Source of the DNA: UBA6623 sp965248235
Lineage (GTDB): Bacteria > Acidobacteriota > Terriglobia > Bryobacterales > UBA6623
Reading direction: 5' to 3'
Length of the DNA: 64,000 bases
NCBI GenBank assembly: GCA_965248235.1
Contig: CBDFIU010000003.1
Coordinates: 558,001 to 622,000 of the forward strand
Both the position numbers and the translations under genes were made by a program. This document shows, one piece after another, positions 46,529-55,288 of this stretch. The number at the start of each line of letters is the position of its first letter. Positions within the stretch are counted from its first letter, which is position 1. A model generated the notes under the pieces. It was given only the letters and a program-made list of their open reading frames with translations, made no database searches and was not told the origin of the DNA.

Positions 46529-49130
46529 GTGGACACGCTACAGGCTCTTCGGGCAGACGACCGAATATTGGCCGCTCGGCTCTACACGAAGACGGGCAAG
46601 AGCTTTGCGACCTACTTCCGAGGTGACAAGGATGCCGTGCACGTACCGTCGGCGCCCCGAAACCCGGTGACTACCGGGACGCCGGAAACTTGCTCTTGTT
46701 CCGGAACGTGTCGGTCGAGGGAGAGGTTGTAGGATCAATCTATCTTCAGGCCGACCTGGAGGGAGTTCGGGAAACACTCTGGCGGTATACAGGGATCATC
46801 GGTTTCGGCATGCTGGTGTCCCTCACAGGCACCCTTCTAATTTCGACGAGACTGCAAAAGCTGATCACCGATCCGCTGCTCCGCCTGGCGTATGTGGCGA
46901 AGGGCGTATCGGAGAGAAAGGACTACTCCGCGCGCGTAGATAGAGAAGGCAGCGACGAACTGGGAGTCCTGATCGATGCTTTCAACCAAATGATCGAGAA
47001 GGTGGAGCACAGAGACGCCTACCTTGAGGCTCAGGTGATCGAGCGAACCGGCAAGCTCAAGCAGAGCGAAGAGCGCAGTCGTCGATTAGTCGAGACCACC
47101 AACGTAGTTCCGTGGGAAGCGGATGTCGACACCTTCCGTTTCACCTATGTCGGGCCTCGAGTGGCCAATCTTCTCGGCTATCCGGCCGGAGATTGGCTGG
47201 CGGAAGGTTTCTGGACCAACCATCTCCATCCCGAGGACAGCGAACGGGTCGTCAGCTTCCGCAGGGAGGCCCCTGAACAACACAAAGACCACGAGTTTGA
47301 ATACCGCATGATCGCCGCCGACGGTCGTACCGTTTGGGTCCGAGACATTGCCAGCGTCGTCGCCGACGCCGAAGGCGAGCCAAAGCAGTTGCGGGGATTT
47401 GTTTTCGATGTAACCGAGAGGAAACTGACCGAGCGCAAGTTGTCGGAAGCCGCTGTTGAACTCCAAGAGAAGAACGATGAATTGGTTGAAGCCCGTGATA
47501 AAGCCCTCGAGACCGGCCGGCTGAAGAGCGAGTTCTTGGCGAATATGAGCCATGAGATTCGGACCCCGATGAATGTGATCATTGGCATGACCGAACTCAC
47601 GCTCGACACGCCGCTGAGCGACACCCAGAAGCGGTATCTGTCGCTCGTTCAAAATTCCGCGGAATCCCTGCTCACCATCATTAACGACATCCTCGACTTT
47701 TCCAAGATTGAGGCGGGCAAGCTCACTTTGGATCTGACGCCCTTTGACATCAAGGGTCTGGTGAAAGACACGACAGCCTTGCTGGAGTTGAAGGCCCACG
47801 AAAAAGGCCTCGAGTTGGCCACCGATGTGCAACCGGGGATCCCCGACATCGTCAGCGGCGACGCGGCTCGGCTACGCCAGGTCATCGTCAATCTGATGAG
47901 CAATGCGATTAAATTCACCGAGAAGGGTAAGGTCGTTCTCCATCTCAAATTGGTTGCCGTCTCCGACGACGAAGTGCAACTTTACATCGCTGTCGAAGAC
48001 ACCGGAATCGGCATCCCATCCGACAAGCTGCGTCTTATCTTCGATTCCTTCGCGCAGGCGGACGGTTCGACGACGCGGCGTTATGGGGGGACGGGACTGG
48101 GCGTTCCAATTTCCGAAAGGCTGGTCCGACTTATGGAAGGAGAACTCCGCGTCAGCAGTGAAGTGGACCGCGGGAGTACGTTTTTCTTCACCTTGCCTTT
48201 GGGCCGGCCGGCCGGCAACGTGCCGGGCCCACTTCCGTTCCAGGCAGGATCGGTGCGAGCGTTGTTGGTCGCGGGCGAATCGGACGACCGCTTGAAGATC
48301 GCCGAGATCCTCGCGAACTGTTCGATTGATTGTGCTCCGGTCAGTACCTGTGAAGAAGCCCGTGTGGTCGTGGAGTGGGCGTGGAAGACAGGGCGCCCGT
48401 TCTCGCACCTGCTGATTGACACCGAGACATCGGGATGCGAAGCCTCGTCAAGGAGGTCAGGGAGGTTCTGGCGTTTTCCGGACCGAAGCTTATCCTCGTT
48501 CGGCCCCCGAAAACACCTCGATGAAGACAAGGGAGCCTTATCAGACGGTGAGGCGTTCTTGCTGAAGCCGGTTACCGGTGTCAAGCTCGTGGAGGCCGTC
48601 CTGGGCGTTTCGCCGAAGGTCGGAGCGCAAAGAATGGCCGAGACGGAGCGCCGGACGGAGCAGATGCACGGCGACGGTTCCACGCGTCTACAGGTCCTGG
48701 TTGCCGAGGACATCCCGGAAAACCAAGTCCTGATTGTGAGCCTTTTGGAGCAAATGGGGAATGCCGTGGTAGCGGCCTCAAACGGCAAGGAGGCCCTACG
48801 GTTGTTCAAGGAGCAACCTTTCGACCTCATCTTGATGGTCCTTCAGATGCCGGAATGGGCGGACTGGAGGCAACCGGTAAAATTCGGGCGACGGAATCCG
48901 GCGACACGCACATCCCGGTGATCGGCGTCACCGCTCATGCGATGAAAGGGGACCGGGAACGTTGCCTGGAAGCCGGAATGGATGACTACATTGCGAAGCC
49001 CATACGCCGCGATGAATTGTTCGGGGCGATGCGGCAATGCGTCGCGTTGAGCCGGCAAGGCAACTTGAGTCCGTGGGCGAGGTCTTCGCTTTCCGCGACG
49101 AATGACCACGAACTCACCGACGACGTTTGA
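46529..49130 (+). CDS. Hybrid sensor histidine kinase, CHASE-like/HAMP/PAS/HisKA/HATPase/REC (two frameshifts, 5' truncated)
   Basis: Restoring one C at 46655-46658 and one A at 48854-48855 gives 867 residues. Order: partial CHASE8-like sensor (DTLQALRADDRILAARLYTK, GSIYLQADLEGVRETLW), membrane helix, HAMP, PAS (VPWEADVDTFRFTYVG), HisKA with the phospho-His codon at 47551 (NMSHEIRTPMN), HATPase (DTGIGIPSDKL, GGTGLGVPIS), a degenerate receiver, then a second receiver (QVLVAEDIPENQ). The second has LILMVLQMPE where the phospho-acceptor Asp is expected, so Val replaces Asp. The N-terminal membrane helix and half the sensor domain are missing. Confidence 0.75.
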
Positions 49131-49541
49131 GAGCTCACCGCGGCTCCTCGGCCGAGTAAGCCAGCCTCTTCCCGCGACTCGCGTGGCGTCCGGCCAATCG
49201 ATCGTCTCCCCGAAACCACCCCCAAACTTGCTTTCTTCCAGGGCCGGAGACCCGCTGCCGTGCAGGCCGGTCCGTCCCCTCTCCGCCGAGGAGCCGGCTC
49301 TTTCCGGTCGACGCGCGCTGCCTATTGTTGGGAGTTCTCCCGCGACCCCACGGATTATCGGCGGGGCCGTGTCATCTGAGCCGTGCCGGTACGCCATTGG
49401 GATGAAGTACTCACCGTAAATATCATCTCTTTATGGAAACTTTATATCGAAACGGTATTCAGTATCGCAATACTCTTGTACCATTATTCCTAGAACGACT
49501 GGAATCCGGGGGTCGCCCGGAGATCGAAAGCATCAAACGCA
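49131..49541. other. Intergenic stretch, nothing supported
   Basis: No credible gene, repeat or terminator seen between the hybrid kinase and the LuxR-type regulator. Confidence 0.4.
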
Positions 49542-50197
49542 ATGCTCGGCAAGACCACCCAACGATGCTCCGTTGTGATCGCCTGCAATGTTCTCGCATT
49601 CCGCGATGCCTTGAGGAGATTGCTGGCGCCGGAACCGGATCTCGAAATCATCGCCGAAGCGAGCAACCCGAGTGAGCTCGCCAGCATCCTTCGGCGCGAC
49701 AGTTCGGAGGTTGTTCTCTGGTGCATGAGCCCGACCGACGAAATAGTCGCCGACGCCCTCCAAGAGGTCGCGGCACGCTGGACCGAAACCCGAATGGTCG
49801 TGCTCGTGGAGTCCGACTCCGAACACCGCCGGCTATCACAGAACAGGTTCAAGGGCGACGTGTTGGCTCTTCGTGACGTTACGATCCCCGAATCGCGAGC
49901 GCGGTTCGAGCCGGAAGAGAGCGGCGACGCGCCGTTGGCGCGGATCGTTTCAACGCCGAACCGGAGACGCCTCGCCTCACACCGCGAGAGAAGCAAGTCA
50001 TCTCGATGTTGGTGCAAGGGTTTCGAACCCGCGAAATCGCCTCGACTCTTTCCGTGAACGAGTCCACGATTCACGTCTATGTACATCGCCTTCTCAAGAA
50101 GTACGGTGTATCTCGTCGGCTCGACCTGGTTGTGACCGCCGTCGCGCCTAATTTCACGCCGGGGTTTCCTTCTCGGGTGCGGCGCCTGGTCGGTTGA
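49542..50197 (+). CDS. LuxR/NarL-type regulator with degenerate receiver (frameshift as sequenced)
   Basis: The first frame encodes a receiver-like domain (CSVVIACNVLAFRDALRRLL, EVVLWCMSPTDE) in which the usual phospho-acceptor Asp position reads Trp/Cys. The second frame encodes the NarL-type helix-turn-helix (LTPREKQVISMLVQGFRTRE, STLSVNESTIHVYVHRLLKK). A one-base deletion near 49930 separates them; corrected length 218 residues. It likely binds DNA independently of phosphorylation. It follows the hybrid kinase on the same strand but 410 bp away, so pairing with it is only a guess. Confidence 0.7.
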
Positions 50198-50265
50198 CTC
50201 ATCCCGCGCGCCTTAGAAGGAAGGATGCTTGCGTCTTTATCGAACTTCAAAGGAAGGTTCTTGGG

Positions 50266-50523
50266 GGTGGGTATTTACTTGACCCAGGTGTTTTGAAACA
50301 GCCCCTACATGTTGTGGTTGTCCGCATCGTGTGTTGTGGCGCCTCCGACCAGCGATTTGTAGGGCGCCGGTTGCACGGCGACGGCCTGCTGAACTAGGCG
50401 GTAGAAGAGCTTGCCTCGGCTTCTTGGCTTGCGGCGTTGAAGCGGAAGGTGAATTCGTCGAGGTAGTAGTCGAGATGCTCGTGGCTGACGGCTCCTTGAT
50501 GCCTACCCAGTATCCAGCGCTTT
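50266..50523 (-). mobile_element. Degenerate IS1595 remnant (copy E)
   Basis: About 258 bp matching the transposase 3' end and terminal repeat of copies A-D (GGTGGGTATTTACTTGACCC, then CCCCTACATGTTGTGG) with many substitutions and small deletions. The match stops after CCAGTATCCAGCGCTT. It is an old truncated copy, contrasting with the near-identical A-D. Confidence 0.85.
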
Positions 50524-50728
50524 GAGCCACCACATTCCTGCCATGATCCTGGCGGTCAGCGAAAAATAGTGTCCCAAAATGTTCGGGGGCTTCTGAGGGG
50601 CTGCGCGAACTCCGCGAAGGTCTTAAGTCTTTATTTCGCAACACATTAGGAACATGAAAATAGAAATCTTGGCTGCGACCCAGCATGTCACAGGGGTCGG
50701 CAGTTGTGTCCGCTTTGATGGGTGGGAT

Positions 50729-51621
50729 TCAGCCCGGGCATTTGACCATCCGGCCTTCATGAACTACGGAATTGCTCAAGTATGGCGCATAAGCTGGCAA
50801 ATACTCGGTCACGATGTGACCCTCCGACAGTTCGATGAACTCTTGCACCATCCGGCTGCGGTGCGCCGGCAGGCGGTCCCAGACGATCAACAACGGGCTG
50901 TCGATGTGACGGACCAAAGCCTTCAGGAAGTCGATGACTTCAAGTTGGCCGATCGCGCCGGGATAGAGCCGGAAGTAGAAGTTGCGCAACGTCAGCCCGG
51001 CCGAAACGGAAAGCTTTTTCCAGTTGAAGTTGAACTCCAGCAGCGGCGTCTGCCCGCGCGGCGCCCAGCTGCGGCAGCGATGCGGCTTCTGGCTCAATCC
51101 GCTTTCGTCGATGAAGACGATCGTGCGACCTTGTGTTGGGGCTTTTTTTTAATGGCGGGCCACTGGTTGCGCTTCCACTCGCGGATGCCCTGCTCGTTGC
51201 GCTCGCGCGCTTGGCCGACGGGCCGTTGCGGGCTCCAGTCGAGCGCCCGCGGGATTTTCCACACATGGCCTTGGTGATAGCGCACGCCAAACTCGTCTTG
51301 GATCAGACGCACCACGCGCGGACAGGTCTACAACGGCGTTGGGAAGCCGTGCGCCTCGGGGCCTTCGAGCAGCAGGGTCTCGAGGCGTTCGAGCTGGGTG
51401 GGGGCTAACAGCGGCTTGCGGCCGGCGCGGCCGGCGGCGCGGAGCCCGGGCTCGCCTTGATCGCGGTAGCGTCGCCGCCACTCACTGACGGTTTGTCGGG
51501 CGACTTTGAGCCGCCGGGCGGTTTCGGACTGATTGAGTCCTTGATCGAGCCAGCGCATCGCCTCGAAGCGGCGTTTCTCCAGCGCTTCGAAATCGCGGCG
51601 CTTTCCTTTTGGTGTTTCCAT
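50729..51621 (-). pseudogene. IS630-family transposase, degenerate
   Basis: From ATG 51621: N-terminal HTH (NQSETARRLKVARQTVSEW), then TAG replaces the Trp expected after GFPTPL. The next segment (VRLIQDEFGVRYHQGHVWKI) is followed by a frameshift in an A8 run (plus-strand T run near 51145), then the DDE domain (IDESGLSQKPHRCRSWAPRG, LLIVWDRLPAHRS). The C-terminal catalytic Glu region is lost after YLPAYAPYL. Nonsense change, frameshift and truncation together mark a dead element. Confidence 0.85.
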
Positions 51622-51677
51622 ACATAGAACTACGTACGGCAACCTCAAAAGGTGTCATGTTATTTTGCGAGACTCAA

Positions 51678-52729
51678 TAAGGCTTGATGGGTATTTACTT
51701 GACTCAGGTGACCACAAGATGTAGGATCGGGGAAATGGAAGATTATCCTCGGAATCTGGCCGAGTTCGAGGCGCGTTTCGCCACCGAGCAGGCCTGTCGA
51801 GAGTATCTGTGTCAACTCCGCTGGCCGGAGGGTTTTCGTTGTCCGCGATGCGGGCACGACAAAGCGTGGGCGGTGCGGACAGCGCTGCTGGAGTGCGCCG
51901 GCTGCGGGCATCAAGCTTCTCCAACGGCGGGCACAATATTTCAAGACACCCGCCAACCCCTCCAGAGTTGGTTTCGAGCCATGTGGTGGCTCACGAGCCA
52001 GAAGAACGGGGCGAGCGCGCTGGGCTTGCAGCGGGTGTTGGGCCTGGGCAGCTACAAAACGGCCTGGACTTGGTTGCATAAGCTCCGGCGCGCCATGGTG
52101 CGGCCCGGACGCGATCGGCTCAGCGGGCGCGTGGAGGTTGACGAGACTTACTTAGGAGGCTTGGAGGAGGGCGTGCGCGGTCGCCAAACCGACGCTAAGG
52201 CGCTGATTGTAGTAGCGGCCGAGGAAGATGGTGCCGGCATCGGGCGGGTTCGGATACGCACCATTCCCAACGCCTCCGGGGACAGCTTGATGGCCTTCGT
52301 CGGCGAGTCGATCGAACCCGGCAGCGTGGTCCATACCGACGGTTGGCTGGGATACGAACCGCTCGAAGGCGACGGCTATCGCCACGAGGTGAGCTACCTG
52401 GAGGGGCAACCGGCGCGCGCCTCGAAACTGCTCCCCCGGGTGCACCGCGTGGTGTCGTTAGTGAAGCGCTGGATACTGGGCACGCATCAAGGAGCGGTCA
52501 GTCACGAGCATCTCGACTCCTACCTCGACGAATTCGCCTTCCGCTTCAACCGCCGCAAGTCCAGAAGTCGAGGCAAGCTCTCTTACCGCCTGGTTCAACA
52601 GGCCGTCGCCGTGCCACCGGCACCCTACAAATCGCTGGTCGGAGGCACCGCGACACGCGCTACGGACGACCACAACATGTAGGGGCTATTTCCCAATACC
52701 TGAGTCAAGTAAATACCCATCTAAGGCTT
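51678..52729 (+). mobile_element. IS1595-family insertion sequence, copy D, with 8-bp target duplication
   Basis: The IS spans 51686-52721 (1036 bp) between direct repeats TAAGGCTT (51678-51685 and 52722-52729). Ends GATGGG...CCCATC as in copy C. Intact structure and preserved duplication indicate a recent insertion, here between the IS630 pseudogene and the SDR fragment. Confidence 0.95.
51735..52682 (+). CDS. IS1595-family (ISXO2-like) transposase, copy D
   Basis: Intact 315-residue frame; differs from B by a Phe-to-Ser change late in the protein (RGKLSYRL). Zinc ribbon and DDE motifs are complete. The likely active copy together with A and B. Confidence 0.92.
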   Translation: MEDYPRNLAEFEARFATEQACREYLCQLRWPEGFRCPRCGHDKAWAVRTALLECAGCGHQASPTAGTIFQDTRQPLQSWFRAMWWLTSQKNGASALGLQRVLGLGSYKTAWTWLHKLRRAMVRPGRDRLSGRVEVDETYLGGLEEGVRGRQTDAKALIVVAAEEDGAGIGRVRIRTIPNASGDSLMAFVGESIEPGSVVHTDGWLGYEPLEGDGYRHEVSYLEGQPARASKLLPRVHRVVSLVKRWILGTHQGAVSHEHLDSYLDEFAFRFNRRKSRSRGKLSYRLVQQAVAVPPAPYKSLVGGTATRATDDHNM

Positions 52730-53195
52730 TTCTCAACCGGCCGCATCACCCTCCCCCCTCCTTCGGTATATACGAGGCGAGCAAGTGGGCGCTTGAGGGC
52801 CTCTCTGAGTCCCTGCGCTACGAGGGGCGTCCGGCAGTGCCATCGATGTCGTGATCGTAGAGCCCGGTCCGTTCAACACAGAGCTCACACCCAACGCCCC
52901 CGCACCGGGAGACACGACGAGGCTGGAGCAGCTCAACGACGTTCAGGAGAGTTTCCAGCAGATGATGGCCGGCTTCATGGAAATGTTCGCAAACCCCGAG
53001 GCACCCATCGATCCCAGAATCTGCGTTGATGGAATGCTGGAACTGATCGCGACGCCCGCCGGCAAGCGTCCGATCCGGACGGTCCTCGGAATGGACTTCG
53101 GTGTGAATGAATTCAACCGCGTCACCGATCCGATTCGGCGAGGAGCCATTAGTGCTTTGGGCTTTGAGAGTATGGACGAGGTCAAGACCAGCTAG
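52730..53195 (+). pseudogene. Short-chain dehydrogenase/reductase, 5'-truncated fragment
   Basis: The C-terminal two-thirds of an SDR: GRITLPP, then YEASKWALEGLSESLRYE (the YxxxK catalytic pair), then DVVIVEPGPFNTELTPNAP and a C-terminal part to 53195. Indels shift the frame near 52760 and at GGGG 52824-52827. The N-terminal NAD-binding Rossmann motif is absent; upstream lies IS630 and IS copy D. Because the IS630 pseudogene already flanks copy D on the left, the 5' end was lost before copy D inserted. Confidence 0.75.
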
Positions 53196-53358
53196 TACTC
53201 AGACCACGTGAAAAGACACCTTTCCGCGACCTTGTTGAGAAAGCTTCGATCCGCCATTGCGAAGGAAACCACTGCCAACCAGAGCCGCATCGCCACGCGG
53301 TGCGGTCACTCAAGAATAGTGCTTTGCAGCCAAACAAACTTTTTCACGCGGTCGTGGC
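53192..53358. repeat. 167-bp dispersed repeat, copy 2
   Basis: Reverse complement of 3509-3675 over 167 bp with few mismatches; both copies end at CTAGTACT/AGTACTAG. The copies are about 49.5 kb apart in opposite orientation. The remaining 53359-53572 contains nothing I can support. Confidence 0.8.
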
Positions 53359-53572
53359 ACTAGGTCCCGCTCGGCCGCGCGTCAAAGCTGCAGAGTCATG
53401 AAGTATTCAAGGTAACAGGCGGGGCTGAGTGGTTCGTCCGGCCTGGGGACCAATCCGTCCGAGCAAATCGGCTTGCGACGCTCCGACGAGCTGCGGAGCA
53501 TGCGCAAGCAAACGCGTAGGTAGTGAGAAGTATCGTTTTTCCGCCCCAAACAGGTTCTCAATCTGACGCCGG

Positions 53573-54967
53573 CTAACTCAAATTCGCCGGCCGTTTCGTG
53601 TGCCAATCCGTCGCTCGCTCGTAGGCGTGGCCGACTTCGAGCAAACCCGCTTCCCCGAAAAGCGGTCCGATAAGTTGTAGCCCAATCGGCAACCCCGCCG
53701 TACTCAGCCCGCAAGGAACCGACAGCAGCGGCAACCCCGTCATATTCAGCGCGCGAACCAGTCGTGTCGTCGCCAGCCGAACATTCTCTTCCTCCCCGCC
53801 GATCATTGTCGTCAGTTGCCCGATCTTGGCGGCGGTGATGGGAATCGTCGGCGCGGCAATCACGTCGACCTGTTCGAGCAGAGCGTTGAAACCGCGGTTC
53901 AACTCCCGCCGCCGGCGCTGGGCGTCGAGGTATTCGGCGGCGGAGATCAGTTGCCCTTGGTCCAGCATAGTCCGGACGTCATCCCCGAAATCTTGCCGCC
54001 GCTCCCGCAACCGCCGCCGATGCACCGACGACGCCTCGGCCAGCAAAATCAGTCTGCCGACAGCATTAAACTCCACGATATCGGGAACATCGATATCGAC
54101 CAACGTAGCGCCAATCTCTTCCAGCGCCTTCAAAGCCGCGCGGACGGCGGAGTCCACATCGGGATCGAGGTGCTCGAAATAGAAATTGCGCGGCACGCCG
54201 ATCTTTTTGCCGTCCAGGCGCGGTTCCGGGTCAAGCTGCGGCGCGGGGTCGGGGCGCTCGACACAGCTGTCGTCGCGCGCATCGGGACCGGCGATCGCCT
54301 CATAAACCCAGGCCGTGTCGCGCACCGTCAGCCCGAAAGGCCCGGCATGGTCGAGAGTGTGCCCCAGTGGAAAAACGCCGTGTCGGCTGACGCGTCCGAA
54401 AGTCGGCTTTAACCCCACCACCCCACACAACGACGCCGGGATGCGAATCGATCCACCAGTATCGGACCCCAGCGAAAACAAACATTGTCCGGAAGCCAGC
54501 GCCGACGTCGATCCGCCGCTCGACCCCCCCGGAATCCTCTCGGGGTCCCAGGGGTTACGCACTGCCCCAAAATGCGGATTTGTGCTCGTGATGCCGTAGG
54601 CCCACTCATGCAGCCCCGCCTTGCCCACCAACACGGCGCCCGCCTCGTGCAGCTTTTCGATCACCGCGGCGTCGTAGTCGGGCACGAAATCGGCCATGAT
54701 TTTCGAACCCATCGTTGTCTTGATGCCCGCGGTGTAATAAAGGTCTTTCGCCGCATAAGGAATACCGTGCAGCGGCCCGCGATAGTTGCCCGCCCGAATC
54801 TCGGCTTCAGCACCGCGCGCTTGCTCGAGCGCGAATTCTTCGGTAACCGTCACGAAGGCGTTGAGAGCCGGTTGCAAGCGGGCGATGGTCTTCAGACTCT
54901 CGCGCGTCAACTCAACCGGCGACAGCGCACCGCTCTGAATTTGTCGGGATGCTTCTTCGATCGTCAT
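53573..54967 (-). CDS. Amidase (amidase-signature family)
   Basis: A 464-residue amidase with the Ser-cisSer-Lys triad region: Lys in IPYAAKDLYYTAG, GGSSGGSTSALASG and SLGSDTGGSIRIPAS (nucleophile Ser). The C-terminal GLSTAGLPIGLQLIGP and FGEAGLLEVGHAYE are typical of GatA/AtzF-like enzymes hydrolysing amides or allophanate-type ureides. GAGGGG precedes the ATG. It is 22 bp downstream of a tiny gene that looks like its partner. Cytoplasmic; substrate unknown. Confidence 0.9.
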   Translation of the reverse strand: MTIEEASRQIQSGALSPVELTRESLKTIARLQPALNAFVTVTEEFALEQARGAEAEIRAGNYRGPLHGIPYAAKDLYYTAGIKTTMGSKIMADFVPDYDAAVIEKLHEAGAVLVGKAGLHEWAYGITSTNPHFGAVRNPWDPERIPGGSSGGSTSALASGQCLFSLGSDTGGSIRIPASLCGVVGLKPTFGRVSRHGVFPLGHTLDHAGPFGLTVRDTAWVYEAIAGPDARDDSCVERPDPAPQLDPEPRLDGKKIGVPRNFYFEHLDPDVDSAVRAALKALEEIGATLVDIDVPDIVEFNAVGRLILLAEASSVHRRRLRERRQDFGDDVRTMLDQGQLISAAEYLDAQRRRRELNRGFNALLEQVDVIAAPTIPITAAKIGQLTTMIGGEEENVRLATTRLVRALNMTGLPLLSVPCGLSTAGLPIGLQLIGPLFGEAGLLEVGHAYERATDWHTKRPANLS

Positions 54968-54989
54968 ACGAGCCCCTCTGTTCGCCCGG

Positions 54990-55166
54990 CTACTTTCCGT
55001 CAGGCCGGAAAGCGCCCACCGGCTCGACCGTGCTCAGGTCGCGGTCCAGTGCCTGCTGTAGGTCGCTGTACAAGCGCTCCAACACCACCGAAATCGCTTC
55101 GGCTTCTTCCTTTGGAATACGAGGATCCATATCCTCGGCCATTCTCGTCCACTTGGTTTGCGCCAT
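54990..55166 (-). CDS. 58-residue amidase partner, GatC/AtzG-like (inferred)
   Basis: ATG 55166, stop 54990-54992, with a strong upstream GGAGGGAAGGGG. The product starts MAQTKWTRMAEDMDPRIPKE, has a helix (EAEAISVVLERLYSDLQQAL) and ends STVEPVGAFRPDGK. A short helical protein with a late VEP motif, directly upstream of an amidase-signature enzyme, is reminiscent of GatC and AtzG, which wrap around and stabilise GatA/AtzF-type subunits. The homology is not certain; size, spacing and ribosome binding site argue that the gene is real. Confidence 0.6.
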   Translation of the reverse strand: MAQTKWTRMAEDMDPRIPKEEAEAISVVLERLYSDLQQALDRDLSTVEPVGAFRPDGK

Positions 55167-55288
55167 ACCCCTTCCCTCCCGAAGAGCTACAGTTTACAGT
55201 GTTGAGAACGAAGTTTTCCGCGGTCGACCCGTTTCCGCCTACATCGTGAATCGAAGGTCGGCCGCGCGGGAAGACGAAGGAGCAGTGC

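Noticed and set aside
53209..53362. Small ORF inside the 167-bp repeat as a conserved peptide
   Set aside because: Differences between the two copies change amino acids and there is no ribosome binding site; treated as non-coding repeat.
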